64,000 bases of DNA from Norana najaformis (GCA_964023275.1 OZ029913.1:40601757-40665756), one strand, 5' to 3'; numbered from the stretch's first letter, positions 12,426 to 25,300 are shown. The notes: generated by a model not told the origin, from the letters alone. Numbers and translations: made by a program.

Positions 12426-12799
12426 ATGAGTACTGTCTTGCGAGAGTCAATGGGAACTGACGCCACTCCTCCCGGCGTCGCCTGGAGGGAAGGGGAACAT
12501 TCCGCCGTGTAAGATTATGGTTACAAAAGGAATGTACAGATAATAGATAATTGGATACTGTAAGTAAACTACTATACATTAATGGAAACCCTAGAGTACA
12601 TAAACACTAGTCTAAATCAGTCCACTCTAAAGCAATCTATACACATTTCAGCACAACAGAATGTTTAGTCTATGCATCCATACATTAATGTCTAAACAAG
12701 TGAAACTGAATGGGCAGCAACAATGGATAAACGGCTTAACTGTACAACAGCTTCGACCGATGGATGCCTCTCGGAGTTATCTCGATGGACTGCGATTCT

Positions 12800-13280
12800 C
12801 TGCTTCTTCTTCGTCGTCGTAGTCTTCTTCTTCTTCTTCTTCTGCTTCTTCTTCTTCTTATTCTTCTTCTTCTCCTCCTCCTTCTCCTTCTTCTTCTTCG
12901 TCTCCTGCTCCTTCTCCTCCTCCTCCTTCTCCTTCTTCTTCTCCTTCTTCTCCTCCTCCTCCTCCGCCTCCGCCTCCGCCTCCTTTTTCTTCTTCTTCTT
13001 CCTTTTCCTCTTCCTCCCCTTCTCATTCTCTTTATTGTTCTTCTTCTTGTTCTTGTTCTTCTTTTTGTTCTTCTTCTTGTTCTTCTTCTTGTTCTTCTTC
13101 TCGTTCTTCTGCTTCTTTTTCTTCTTGTTTTTGTTCTTTTTCTTGTTGTTGTTGTTGTTGTTCTTCTTCTTCTTCATCTTCTTCTTCTTCTTCTTCGTCG
13201 TCGTCTTCTTATCCTTCTCCTTCTCCTCCTTCTCCTCCTTCTCCTCCGCCTCTGCCTCCTCCTTCTTCTTCTCCTACCAG
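12800..13280. repeat. Long polypyrimidine (CTT/CTC/GTT)n triplet array
   Basis: About 480 bp of TTC, CTC and GTT triplets on +. All six frames give low-complexity peptides (Lys/Glu/Arg on -, Leu/Phe/Ser on +), which are artefacts. From 13281 to 13555 the sequence is non-repetitive. A TTCGAACCCCGAACGC motif at 13434 could be a decayed tRNA-like B box on the - strand. Confidence 0.9.
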
Positions 13281-13554
13281 CTTTGGTCCTCAGAGACGTC
13301 ATCTTGAGGCTGAAGGATCGTTCGGCTGATGTGCAAACACGACAACTGCAGACCAACAACCAGACAGTCTTTCCTAAGGCGTTATGACACGGCTTGGCAA
13401 TGAACTTTCAATCTCACGAATGACGCACTGGGCTTCGAACCCCGAACGCCGATGTGAAAAAAGCAAACGCAGATAGCAGAGTGTGACCCATTGGAAGCAG
13501 TCTGTCCGTCATGCCAAAGAATAAAGGAGAGAAAAAGACGCGAGGGCCATCTCT

Positions 13555-14076
13555 CTGTCTGTATCTCTGTCTCTCTGTCTGTCTGTATCTCTGTCTTTCT
13601 CTGTCTGTCTCTCTGTCTGTCTCTCTGTCTGTCTCTCTGTCTGTCTCTCGCTCTCTGAATGTTAAGTAGGTTACGAGACTGCACGAACGGACGCGTACTT
13701 CAAAGACGAGAATTGCGTATCTACAGATGTTCTCTTTATCCGTAACCGACTACCGTAAGGGTTAGACGTCTCTTTGCCGCTGGCTGTGTGTCTCTCTCTG
13801 TCTTTGTCTCACTGTTCGCATATCTGTTCATCGCAAGTGTCAGTCAGAATCTTTCTATTAACTTTTGCCTAGAGCTCTGTGTCTGTCTGTCTGTCTGGTT
13901 CTGTCTTTCTATTCCTCTGTCTCTGTCTCTCTCTGTCTACATGTCCCAAACCTGATTCCCTGTTAGTGTCTCTCTGTGTCACTGTCTGTCCGTTTTATTG
14001 TCTGTCTTTCAGTGTTCATCTGTCTGTCTGTCTGTCTGTCTCTGTCTCTGTCCCCATCTCTCTCTTTCTCTCTCTT

Positions 14077-14117
<41 letters not shown>

Positions 14118-14300
14118 TTCTCTCTTTCTCTTCCAGTCTCTAAAAATCTGACAGCTGTCCTTTTGTCTGTATAACCGACAGTTTTCGGACAGTTGTCTAT
14201 TCTGTCGTTATGTCGGACAGTCAGACATGTCCGTCCTTTTTTCTCTGTGTCTCTCTTTCTGTTTCTTTCTTTCTCTGTGTCTAAGACAGAGATTAAATAG
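13555..14300. repeat. CTGTCT/CTCT-rich low-complexity region
   Basis: Several blocks of CTGTCTCT, CTGTCTGT and (TCTC)n separated by short unique stretches, all pyrimidine-rich on +. No domain-bearing frame. Confidence 0.85.
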
Positions 14301-15240
14301 TGTTCGCTTGCTTACAAGTTAAACGGACTGGCGATGAATCTGTCACGATTTAATGGACTTCTAGTGTTCACGCCAGTGTAAACAAACACAGACTTCAGAC
14401 AGACACACGCACAGACATACATAGACATATAAATACATACCTGCATTACCTACGTACATACATACATACATACATTACATACGTACATACATACATAAGT
14501 ACATACATGCATTGTCTAGAGGTCTGTGTGTGTGTGTCTGTCTGTCTGTCTATGTATCTTTCACACACAAAAAGGAATAGTCAGATAGAACACACAGACA
14601 CGCAGACACATGAAGACAGAAACACAGAGGTACAGGCAGAAGCATATAGCCAGACAGGCAAAGAGAAAGATATAAACACAATCGAAGAGAGATACAAAAA
14701 AGAGACAAAACATCAGCGAGAGACTGACGACGATCCTTCGTAGTTATTAATGATCGGGCTTCGAACAGTCGACTTGCCCCATTTGTAGTGTAGCGTTAAC
14801 TCGAGTGAAGAAACACAGCCTTTGAATTTCAAAATTATATTTAAAACGAACAGTTCAAGCACAACGGTACTTTAAGCGTCAAAGTTTCTAAACGCACGAA
14901 TCTATCAACGGCATTAAATTTTGTAATTAAAACTTTGAAGTTAGCACGCTCTAGACCAGTGCTACAAATCCTTTGCGCTCTCTGCAATGCATCTCTGTCC
15001 GCTTATACGCCCTTTCAGACAGAAAGACAGGCAGACAGGTAGACAAAAAACAGAGACAGACAGACACAAGCATAGACAAACAGACACAAGGACAGAAAAA
15101 TAGACAATGGACAGAAGGACATACGGGCAGAAAAACAAGCGGACTTACAAGCAGCCATACAGACATACATGCCTGCATACAGACGGAGAGACAGATCCGA
15201 CAGGCAACTGAATCTCCGCGCAAAGCCAAGAACACCACAA
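14301..15240. other. Mixed spacer with (ACAT)n and ACAGACAG repeats
   Basis: ACATACAT tetramers at 14400-14510 and degenerate CAGA repeats at 14560-14710 and 15018-15180. Sequence in between is AT-rich and shows no gene. Confidence 0.6.
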
Positions 15241-15606
15241 CCAACCAACCATCCAACCATCCAACCAACCAACCATCCAACCAACCAACCATCCAACCAA
15301 CCAACCATCCAACCAACCAACCATCCAAGCAACCATCCAACCAACCATCCAACCAACCAACCATCCAACCAACCAACCAACCATCCAACCATCCAACCAA
15401 CCATCCAACCAACCATCCAACCAACCAACCATCCAACCAACCAACCAACCATCCAACCAACCAACCATCGATTCGCCTACGATTCCTCGCTCAGTCGATG
15501 GACATATGGCGTGTTAACAAATGCATTACTTACTTACTTAACCATCCAACCAACCAACTATCCAACCAACCAACCATCCAACCAACCAACCATCCAAACA
15601 ACCAAC
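15236..15606. repeat. CCAACCAACCAT minisatellite in two blocks
   Basis: Blocks at 15236-15468 and 15541-15606 of CCAACCAT and CCAACCAACCAT units flank 72 bp of unique sequence containing TTACTTACTTAACC. The long Pro-Thr-Asn frames on + and Gly-Trp-Leu frames on - are repeat-derived. Confidence 0.95.
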
Positions 15607-16139
15607 CAAACAACTAACCAACGCCACCAGCAGCGCACTCTTTAAAGAGGAGATATTAAGTTTCCAGAACGCTCAAACCCACAACTAATAAGCTTGAATG
15701 TCAGTTTAGCCCGGTACAGTCACTTCTTGGACCAACTCTAGATGTAAGGCCGCCTGGCTTTCAACCCCAGTGCCTTTGGAGGTTCTTGAAAGAGGTATAT
15801 ACATACATCCACACATACATACTTAAATTCTGTTAATGTAATATTATTATGCTCAATGAGCAGGTTTCAAGTCGGAAATTTAAACGATTTATCGGGTTAT
15901 TGATTAATTTGTTAACGCACGGATCACATGCTTACAGTCAGTGGGTGCGCCCTGATACCATGCATCAAACACATGGTGTGGGGGTGGTGTGATTGGCTGG
16001 CTGGGGCCCTGCAGAAGACGATCTGATGTCAGCAATAATTCTTGCTGACGCGCATTGTATCTCGTGGGCGCTCTGGCAGTAAATCGTCAAGCTTACGTTG
16101 TGATCAATTAGCGGGCTTTAGGAAAAACCCACGATTGAT

Positions 16140-16250
16140 TATAGCAGGAGGTCTGCTAACTAGGCGGGAAACAACTTATATAAAGCGATTGCGAGTGCAT
16201 TTAAGAAAGAGCGCGAAGAAGATTTTGTGTCGTGTGCTCAGTTGGTAATT
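16140..16250 (+). promoter_or_regulatory. TATA-box-like motif, possible core promoter
   Basis: ACTTATATAAAG at about 16173 lies in a GC-richer context. No initiator, first exon or open frame can be tied to it; a 68-codon frame (16042-16248) crosses it without a known domain. It could equally be a retroelement promoter or chance. Confidence 0.2.
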
Positions 16251-17275
16251 TGAGTTACATATGCTATTGAAAGATTCGTGTATTTAGAACTGCATATTCG
16301 ACGTCTGAAGTACTTTTGTAATTGAATTGTTCGTTTTACTAATTGTATATACGAAAATCAAAGACTGCGTGTCTTTCCTCAGTTATCGTATGCGCACAAT
16401 TCTGGTGAGTCGACAGTTAGAGGCCCGATCGACTGACAACTTTGAAAGACGTAGACACACACACACATACATACATGCATATATACATACATAAACACAT
16501 GCGTACAGTTCATGTGGGTTACTACTAGACAAGCCAACCCCACGGGCGCATTAGTGTTCGCTTTTCCTAGAATACTTCAAAAAGTGCAATCCCTTTGGAC
16601 CGAAGCACCATCATCATCATCGTCGTCGTCAGCAGCAGCAGCTAATCCCATTCGCGATGACGTTGGTCCATCTTCCCTCGGTCTCAGCGTTGGTGTGTTC
16701 GTGCGTTCGTGTACGCGTGCGTGCGTGCCAGCGGGCAGTCAGTGCCTCTAAACCATTTCGCGTACTCGTTTGCATGCCCTGAATGCGCTGCGTGCACTGG
16801 ATGGTAGCATGCTTCCACCACCGCCACCTACACCACCACCACCACCACCACCACCACCACCACTACTACTTCCACGTACCAGCAGAAACGAGAAGCAAAA
16901 GAGCTGCGTGCAAGACAGTCAGTGGCTGTTCGCCATCCAGTCGGCCAAACGCACGATCTACATCTTATATTTACAGATCTGTCAGAGTGCTTGTGTGTAT
17001 ATATATATGTCTAAAGGGTTTCTGTTCTTTTTATGGTACATGTAATATGTATGAGAGTGAGAGAGCGTCGTGTGAATGGAGGGGAACTGGCGGCCGATGA
17101 GATCGTGACTAATACACAGGTTAAATCCGTTCAGATGACATGGCAGCCGAAGAAAATGGATTCCTGAAGGATTTCTCTGTCGTTCCCGTCTCACGGGTTC
17201 AACTCGAAATGGTTCGTATGTACGATGACCATTCGCTCTGTTGTATATACATATACAAACATGTACGTACATATA
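16251..17275. other. Spacer with CCA/CAC triplet run, no gene recognised
   Basis: A CATCATCGTCGTCGTCAGCAG run at 16608-16640 and a (CCA)n run at 16817-16865 produce Ser-, Pro- and His-rich frames. The rest is unique sequence without domains. Confidence 0.4.
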
Positions 17276-17279
17276 TACT

Positions 17280-17550
17280 TGTATGGATGGATGTGTTGGA
17301 TGGTGGGTGAGTGGATGGATGGGTTGGCTGGTGGGTGGTTGGATGGTCGATGTGCAGGTGGGTGGGTGGATTGGTTGGGTGGATAGATGGATGGATGGTC
17401 GATGGGTGGATGGATGGGGTGGATGGTGGGTGGATAGATAAGTGGCTGGTGGGTTGATGGGTAGATGGATGGATGGATGGGTGGATGAATGGATTGATGG
17501 ATGGATGGAATTGATGGATGGATGGATAGATGGATGGATGGTTTAATGAC
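17280..17550. repeat. (GGAT)n/(GGTG)n degenerate microsatellite
   Basis: Imperfect GGATGGATGGGT tetramers on +. The following 17551-18130 has short AAGATAAGAT and (GTA)n runs, then AT-rich unique sequence. Confidence 0.9.
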
Positions 17551-18089
17551 AAACAGACAGACAGACAGACAAGATAAGATAGGCTAAGATAAGATAAGAT
17601 AGCATGCATACGTACATACATACTTATATACACCATCATTATGCTTGGAGATTTTCGAAGGCACGATATAATAGCTCTATTACAAGTTCAACAATAGGTC
17701 ATTTCGGCATAACTGGTCCTACTATGACTTCATTATGTTTGAAAGAATTGTCGCTATAATTCAATGGATCGTTTTAAGCTCAACATGAATGCAGCTTTCT
17801 GTAATTATTCCAATGATTAGATAAGTTGTAGGTATTCTTCGTATGTCGATAATGAGCCATTCCATTATCTCGCTCAATCGCGAAATGCGTGCATCCTTAA
17901 CGGCACGTGAAGAAATAGTAGTAGTAGCTGTTGTTGTTGTAGTAGTAGTAGTAGAAGAAGAAGATCGGGCAGTCCCTTAACATATGGCCCCGAGAACCAG
18001 TTATGGGTGTGAAGTGCTAGCGACTTCAGTTTCTTATCCTCGGCATATGAGGGCGGGTTGTGAGTTTCTTATCCTCTGTTTTTAACACC

Positions 18090-18215
18090 CACAGTGTGCG
18101 GTCAGCTGAATTCGCTAGGGGCGCATGTGCAGAGATCTCGAAACATCCGTCTGCCCTGGCGGGATATGAACCCCGACCACTCGCGCATCCTCTTATTCAA
18201 CTATAAACAAATGCT
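18090..18215 (-). repeat. Possible tRNA-derived SINE fragment
   Basis: Read on the - strand, 18150-18180 gives GTGGTCGGGGTTCATATCCC, a good match to the RNA polymerase III B box (GGTTCRANNCC). A clear A box was not located. From 18216 to 19050 there is unique sequence with an 85-codon frame at 18734-18991 that I cannot identify. Confidence 0.35.
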
Positions 18216-19054
18216 CTATTATTGATTTAATTTCATAATTTCAGGCTATTCTTTTATAATTATTTGCAAAGAATTCACAGTTGTACCAAACTCTGTCTGC
18301 AACAAATTGTTAAGTTTTGCTAAAGGAAGGCGGAAATAGTTCTTGTTTAAAAAAAACAACTGAACCAACTCAAGAGGCACTTAATATCAACTAGCAATAA
18401 GCCTGCCAACATAATGAACATCTCGGATACGAAACTGAAGAACAATAATGATTCAGGCTACACATCACTGCGTCGCCGCTAGTTTCTCGGATTAGTACGG
18501 TCCTTGCACGGGAACCTTAAATGGCGTGGCGCCCATTCAAACGGGCAGCTGTGGTGAAGGATCTCACCCGATAAATTCATTGCAAAATAAGCAGGGTCGA
18601 GGCCTTACGGTCTCTATAGAAAACCTATACATTTACATTTCTATGTCTCCGTCTGTGTTCGCGACCTTGTGACTATTACCAGCTGCATCCGCCGCTAGTT
18701 TCTTGGTTTCTGGATAACCAGCTTTAAGTTCCCATGTTTTATTACCTCTTTCGCTTTTCCAGTTTTATCATGACCTTTACCAAGTTACAAGTTTGGTTGC
18801 CCATTGAATCCGCCTATGATTCTGTCATTGTCGTTCACAGACTTATGACTCACTTCTTCGTCATGAGTTGCGCAAGACTTCTCTGGCAACCTAAAAATGC
18901 ATCCGTATTCGAACTGCATCGTTTCATCAGTCAAAACCGGCGTTTCGACGAATTCTCAACCCTCTTCGAAGACGCTAAAGATATCGGTTGACATACCATA
19001 CCTGTACTGTTCTTACCGTTCTGCGTAGGCCTCTGTATACGTACGTAGGTAGGT

Positions 19055-19140
19055 CTAATAGGTGACAGGGCGTGGACGTCATTGGCGTGACGTCACGTAG
19101 TTTTGACCGCCATATTGGACTGGGTAAATATTTTGATGGT
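19055..19140. promoter_or_regulatory. CRE plus YY1-like motif cluster
   Basis: GACGTCATTGGCGTGACGTCA contains a CRE half-site and a full palindromic CRE (TGACGTCA, about 19089), and 25 bp later CCGCCATATTGG matches the YY1 motif. This pairing is common at TATA-less promoters. No first exon can be assigned nearby. From 19141 to 20236 I see no gene. Confidence 0.35.
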
Positions 19141-20236
19141 TTCGCAGCATGCGATTCTGTTATTAACAGGCCTCGTATGATACATACATCATCTTCATCG
19201 CTAACCACTGGCTGACAGCACGTAGGTGCTCACTGCACGCTTTAGTCGTTTTCTTGCACGCACTTCTCGACCTTGCAGTAGCTTCTACCTGTCGAAGTTC
19301 GGCCAGACAGACACGAAACATGAAGTTAAAAGGCGTGGGGAGTTCAAGTGAGTCATGTTGCTAATGACCTTTTCAGTTTGCCACCTGCTGAGACCTCTTA
19401 TTTGTTTTCCTTTTTATGACTCCTTTACTTTCCAGTCCTCACACTTACCCTAACCCTAATCAGTTTGGGAAGGGGCGGCCCAGTAGCCAATGGCTTGCCC
19501 CCGACTAAACTCAAATGGTGGCGCATGGCCGCATTCCCTGTGTATACCCGCCCTTGAGTCAAGTTCTGGACGTTTGTCTGACCCTGTCCTCCACGCCTTG
19601 TAGTCTTTCTCTGTAAAGTATAAAAATTCTCCTTCTCGTTCTGATCCCGAAAGTTCCCAAAATTACACTTTCGATTCTTCTACCGCTATTCCCGTTCGTC
19701 CTGCGTAAGTATCCAAAAGACTCATAATGTAGTCATTCGTCCTTTAGCCACTTATCGTTAGCCACTTATAGTTTTGCTACTCGTCTTTCATTCGCTCAAC
19801 TTCCAGCCATTTATTATTCACGCGCCCTTCTTTTAGACACTCGTCGTTTTGGCCGACCGTTGTTGTCAAGCCATTTATAGTCCGCCAGCTACCAATTAGC
19901 TACTCGTCATTCGGCCACTTATCATTTAGCCGCCCACACACGCACGCATGCATACGCATACTCGTCATCGGAGCCATCAACAGCCAGTAAATGATGAAGA
20001 CCCTTAAGCAGAATTATCTTACCCCGTCCCTTCCTCTTTTCCCGCCAATCGGCCGTCCGTCCATCCAGACGCCTGGAGCGCACCCACTGGAAGATCTGTC
20101 GCCATCCATTCCCGTTTCCCGCCCGCCATCCCCCTCCCCCGCCGCGTAACGCAACTTGTTCCACCGTCCGCGGACTCTTCAAATGACTCGCCGATGGCGT
20201 CGGCCTGATTAATTAACCATGACTAGCTATCGCTAG

Positions 20237-20333
20237 ATGGCGATCCGGTCGAAAACCCTTAAGCACGAATTAATACGTCACGTTGTCGCCGAAGCTTCAG
20301 AAGCAAGGACGACCGATAACGGGGAAGGCAGCA

Positions 20334-20365
<32 letters not shown>

Positions 20366-20533
20366 GCCAGCAGCAGCAGCGCCAGCAGCAGCAGCACCAG
20401 CACCAACAGCAGCACCAGCAGCAGCACCAGCAGCATAATAAAAGAGTCTGTCTGCGTAGACGTTATTTTAAAGAGCTTGCCATTTGAAAGCCCTCTCATC
20501 GACATAAAAGTTGAAGAGGTCAGAACGGTGTGA
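20237..20533 (+). other. Unassigned open frame with Ser/Thr repeat
   Basis: A 98-codon frame starts MAIRSKTLKHELIRH, contains a Ser/Thr run made by CAGCAG and CACCAG triplets, and ends with ESPLIDIKVEE next to a GT that resembles a donor (GAG|GTCAGA). It could be an exon, but no homology is evident and the repeat inflates its length. Confidence 0.2.
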
Positions 20534-20559
20534 ACTAGAACGAACGCTGTTGTTGGTGG

Positions 20560-20830
20560 TATTGTATACTACTGTATTTTGTAGAACGATATAGGTGGTA
20601 GAACGGTATGAGTGGTGTGGGAGGTAGAACGGTATATGCTGTGTAAGCGGTAGAACGGTATAGGTGGTGTAGGTAGTAGAATGGCATAGTTAGTAGAAAG
20701 GCAAATATGGTAGAACAGCACAAGTGGTGTAGGCGGTAGAATGTAGATGTAGACGGTATGAGTGGTGTGGGAGGTAGAACGGTATAGGTTGTGTAGGCCT
20801 ACAAGTGGTAGAACGTTACAGGTGGTATAG
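20560..20830. repeat. Degenerate GGTAGAACGGTATAGGTGGT repeat
   Basis: Roughly nine imperfect units of 20-35 bp sharing GTAGAACGGTAT and GGTGTRGG. Not coding. Confidence 0.75.
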
Positions 20831-21159
20831 AACAGTTACAAGCATTACACCATCGAAATGCATCTTCGGCGGGCGCACCATAATCGGCGACAATTTGGCT
20901 CCACCCGCACAGTTAGGATAGCCAGAGAATATCTGATTATTGCCTCAGTAATGAATTTATTGCGATAGTTGAGTGCGGTCAGACTGAATAATAGATGCGG
21001 ATGAGACGCTTCAAGGTCGGCGTCAGCAATGGCCATTAGGTGAAGCGTTGTCTACGCGACCGCCCATGTATCCGAACATTTATGTAGCTACTTCATTTCA
21101 AAGAAACCCTCTCAGGTATCAGGTAGAAATAAATAAACAAACAAACAAACTAAGGAAAG

Positions 21160-21294
<135 letters not shown>

Positions 21295-21419
21295 AGAACA
21301 TAGACAGACACACACAGAAACACGGACAGGCACAAAGAAAGACATAGATGCACAGAGTGAAGGTTTGCATTGTGCTCTTCGTGATTTGTATTCGAGTCTC
21401 GCCAATCGATTAAGACGGA

Positions 21420-22450
21420 GGGGGCAGAACGTGGTCGAGCGAACAGGAGAGTGACTGAGCGACGGAAATGAAATGAACGGATGAAAGGAAGAAAGGATGG
21501 ACGAAGAGAGAGATGCAGTGGTAGAAGGAATTGATAGACGAAAGGAAGAAATGAGTTCGTGCATGAATGATTGAACTAATGAACGAATAAATGAACAAAT
21601 AATTGAGCAAATGAACAAATGAGCTAATGAATGAACGAACGAACGAACGAATAAATGAATGGTCTGAGTGGTTTGATATATGGATGATCATTCATTCACT
21701 TGGGGGCTGTCTGGCTGGATTGATCGGTAGATGGAGGGATGAATGGATGGGTGGATGGATGGATGGATGGATGGTTGGATGGATGAGTGGATGGATAGAT
21801 GGATGAACAGATGAGGAATGGAAAACAGACTGATTGACGGAATAACGAAATGATTTGATGCATGGGCGGATTATGCGGCGCTGTTTCTAAGGACGGACGG
21901 ACGAACGGACGGACGGACGGACGGACGGACGGACGAACGGACGGATGGATGGATGGATAACGGATAGACAGCCGAAGGTATTGAAGGTCACGCGCTGCTG
22001 CTGCTGTTGCTGCTTCTGCTACTGAGCAAGTGATGTGGACATTGGCGGTCGCTTGTCGTAGCCTTGATGGTTGGCGGGGATTATTGGCATTATTAAAAGA
22101 CACGAACGTAGCTTCAGCCAGGCAGAAAACAGTACTGGCATACAAAGGTACAGTTACGCAGTCAAACGGACAGATAAAAAGACACAAGGCAGGCAGAAAA
22201 CACATCACACACACAGATAGGCAGACAGACAAACAGAGAGACAGACAGATGGGTGTATAGACATACATACTGTACAGACAAGCAATCAGGTAGGTAAAGA
22301 GGCAAAGAGAAAGACGTAGATACAGATAGACATAGAAATAGGCAGAAAAGCAGACAGACATACAGGCATACAAACATACAGACAGACAAACAGACAGATA
22401 CAGACACACACGGACATGCAGACAGACAGGCAGGCAGACAAACTGAGGAC
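21420..22450. repeat. Degenerate GAAC/GGAT/GGAC and CAGACA tetranucleotide region
   Basis: GAACGAACGAAT at 21560-21660, GGATGGAT at 21720-21800, GGACGGAC at 21890-21950 and CAGACAGACA at 22210-22440, separated by short unique sequence. No gene is recognised. Confidence 0.8.
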
Positions 22451-22674
22451 AATTGTTTGCCGAAGTTTAAAATCATATTCTTGGAGGCGGCAATGGCGAT
22501 GGCGCCGTTGGGCTGCATAGCGCCTGCTGAGGCTGCTGTTAGTGATGCGATTGATGATGCTGCCAGGGTGATGCCAGGACGGCTGCTGCAAGATCGTCTG
22601 GCGACGACATCCAAAGCGTGATTGTTCGATGGAGTATTTAGCTATAACTCGGCTCCAGGCACGCTCACCCTCGT

Positions 22675-23120
22675 TCACTCGCCTCTCTTCCTCTTCACAA
22701 TCCTCTTCATCCTCCGAATTCTCTCAGCTTCCTCCTTATCCTCTCAGCTTCTTTCTCATCCTCATCCTCTGAGCACGTCCGCCTTGAGAGTATTGTTGTG
22801 AGTTGACGTATAAAACGGTGGTATTCTGGCTGCGGCCTCGTTCGTCATCTTCTCTTCACAATCCTCCTCATTCTCCACATCCTATTAGCTTCCTCCTCCT
22901 CCTCCTGATCCTCATCCTCTTCTCGTACTTCTCGGTAGCTTTCTAGTGGTCAGCTAGTTGACTCGTCTTTTCCTCCTTTTCACAATACTCCTCCTCATAT
23001 TCTCCTCCTACTATCCTGGTCTTCCTCTCCCTTTCCTCTTCTCCCCTCTTTCTCCTCCTCTTCTCCACATTCTATTCCTCTTCACAATCCTCATCCTTTT
23101 ATTTCTCCTCATCCTTTCAC
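22675..23120. repeat. CTCCT/TCCTC-rich pyrimidine region
   Basis: Polypyrimidine stretches (CCTCTTCACAATCCTC phrases recur at 22690, 22851, 22975 and 23078), suggesting a decayed tandem repeat with a unit of 100-170 bp. From 23121 to 23600 the sequence is unique with GT-rich and CAT-rich runs and no gene. Confidence 0.6.
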
Positions 23121-23614
23121 GAAGTTCGCCTTGTCACTATTGTTCTGAATTCATGGTTGTCTGGCGGTGCGTTCATGCATAACGGGAATATGAGGATACG
23201 CTTGGAATAGGAGGCTGATTGGGCAAGTAAGTAATAGGAGGCTTTGTTAATCATATATACGGCGCTATATAAAGTTTAAGCGACATTTTAGGCTTAGCAG
23301 AGAGTTTGGGTTGCAGAGAGGAGTGTTGGCGGAATTAGTCGGATATCTATTATGCATCTTGAAAATATCACGGTCCATGGTCACGAGTGATATTGGGGAT
23401 TATACTGGAGATGGAATTGGCGATGGTATTGTTGGTGGTATGGATGCTCGTATTTGTGTTGGTATTGGTGGCCACATATATTGGTAGTCATCATCGTCGT
23501 CGTCATCATCATCAACAACAACATCGTCAAATGATCAACCTTCAAATCATAATGAAAAAAGCATCATCGACGGAATTATCATCATAATCGTCATCAATAA
23601 CAACATCCCTCTTC

Positions 23615-23700
23615 TTCTGGATTCTTTGGAGAATCGCCTGTGAATAAGCTGGTCCCCGCGACGTGGCTTTTGTTGGGCGCTGTAGAAATTTCGGAATTAC
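23615..23700 (+). mobile_element. L2/CR1-like retrotransposon 3' end, family B (short copy)
   Basis: GAATAAGCTGGTCCCCGCGA followed by GGCGCTGTAGAAATTTCGGA and ATTACGATTACG matches the ends of the copies at 24190-25075 and 39886-40245. Only the terminal 85 bp or so is present. The neighbouring 23701-24050 has overlapping open frames of unknown nature. Confidence 0.7.
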
Positions 23701-24049
23701 GATTACGAGGAAGCGCGAAGTCCTTGGAGCGGCACCGACCGTCAACCACGGAATGGATCCACCACCTACTGGTGGGAGGGCGACGAATGCCTGCCCAGCG
23801 CATATCCGGCGGTTCGAGGGATATCCGGACGCCGCGTCGTCTTCTATCTATGAGGGACTGTGAGACAACCGTGAGCCATCGGTGGCGGATCAAATCGCCC
23901 ACCGTCTTTCCTCAGCCTTGATGTACTGAAGAGATACGTGCTCCAGGAACTTTGAACATGCCCTCATCTTTCATCAGTAGTTGGGAATCTGTTGGTAGGG
24001 CTCGGCTTGTGTGCGTGGACTTGCCACCGGTGACTTTTCTACATGCGGT

Positions 24050-24184
24050 TATCTGAACAACGTTTACTAGTGGATGGATGTTCTTTCCTTCATGAAGTTT
24101 AAGATGGTTAAGGCTAACGCAGAGAGCGCCTCTGATTAGTTTCTCTTTAATCGGCGCTATACAAATTTCTGATTACAATAACAA
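24050..24184 (+). mobile_element. Another retrotransposon 3' tail
   Basis: GATTAGTTTCTCTTTAATCG followed by GCGCTATACAAATTTCTGA and TTACAATAACAATT is the general tail form of the CR1/L2-like elements here, but it belongs to a different subfamily from family B. Confidence 0.5.
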
Positions 24185-24189
24185 TTGCA

Positions 24190-25075
24190 TTACAATAACA
24201 ATTGCATTATCGTAATCGTAATCGTAATCTCGAGATTTCTACAGCGCCCAACGAAAACTAAGTCGCGGGAACCAGCTTATTCACAGGCGCTCAGTCAAAA
24301 CAAAATCGATAGGCAAAAGGGTTCGGTTCCAGGTCAAGATCCAGGAGTCAGGCAGTCAGACAGTCGGACGGCTACGGTGGATGATGTTTGAAATTGAAGC
24401 GAGAAGAGAGTTAAGGGGAAGAGGAAGAATCAGGATAAGATTTCTGGAAAAGAAGTGTTTTCAGTCTTGAGTGAAAGACCTGCGCAGAAACTGGAAGAGG
24501 TGAAGTGCTGGTGAGTTCGTATGATTGACCAGACAACTGTCGCAATTCTGACGGGAGTTTATTCCAAAGGGGTGGGGCAGCTATGGCTATGGAGCGATTT
24601 CCAAATTTTAAGGATGAGGTGACGGGAGGGCAAAGAAGTGTTAGGACAGATGAGGAGCGGGTTGAACGGAGTGTTTGGATAGTAAATAATTGACGAAGAT
24701 AGGAGGGTTGGGAGGATTGAAGTGTGTTGTAGGTGAGGGATAAGACTTTGTACTCTATTCGTTCTGGTATTTTAAGCCAGTGCAGTGATTTGAGAACAGG
24801 GGTGATGTGATAGTGTTTGTGGGTTTTGGTGACAGCACGAGCGAGAGCATTCTGGATAGCTTGTAGGCGGTTTATCTGAGTTGTGTCAATATTGAGGAAA
24901 AGCGAATTGCAGTAGTCAAGTTTTCCATGGACTATGGATGTGGCAATGACAGATGCGGTTTTTAAGTCAAGCATAGGGCGGATTCTGCGAAGGTCGCGGA
25001 TATGCATAAAGCAAAAGGGAAAAATGGGTGATATGATCAGAAAAAGTAAGGTTCTGGTCGTAAATAACACCTGAT
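24190..25075 (-). mobile_element. L2/CR1-like non-LTR retrotransposon, family B, 3' part
   Basis: On the - strand a 219-codon open frame (25070 to 24411) encodes the region after the RT palm: HIRDLRRIRPMLDLKTA, then KLDYCNSLFLNI, ITPVLKSLHWLKI, THSSxPSYL-like and LWNKLPSELRQL. These are hallmark phrases of the CR1/L2 clade. The 3' UTR (24190-24410) ends in (ATTACG)n. The reading frame is intact, and the 3' part is nearly identical to 39886-40245, so this family moved recently. It is 5' truncated near 25075. Confidence 0.85.
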
Positions 25076-25151
25076 TACCTGATTACCTTCCTCCGCTCCT
25101 GCTCAAGTCATCATCGTCACCGTCGGCATAGTCATCTTCATGATCATCATG

Positions 25152-25183
25152 ATCATCATTATTATTATTATTATTATTATTAT

Positions 25184-25239
<56 letters not shown>

Positions 25240-25290
25240 TTATTATTATTATTATTATCATCATCATCATCAGCAGCAGCAGCAGCAGTA
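25152..25290. repeat. (ATT)n(ACT)n(ATC)n(AGC)n compound microsatellite
   Basis: Consecutive pure blocks of ATT, ACT, ATT, ATC and AGC triplets on +. They immediately precede the exon-like segment at 25301. Confidence 0.95.
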
Positions 25291-25300
25291 TTCGTTACAG

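Noticed and set aside
12692..13387. Long Lys/Glu, Leu and Phe/Ser frames, up to 207 codons
   Set aside because: Triplet polypyrimidine repeat is open in most frames; no domain.
14951..15645. Frames of 150-214 codons with Gly-Trp-Leu-Val or Asn-Gln-Pro-Thr periodicity
   Set aside because: Derived from the CCAACCAT array.
16140..16250. Confident kinase or other gene promoter at the TATATAAAG motif
   Set aside because: A lone TATA motif in an AT-rich genome without a first exon is weak; kept only as a low-confidence feature.
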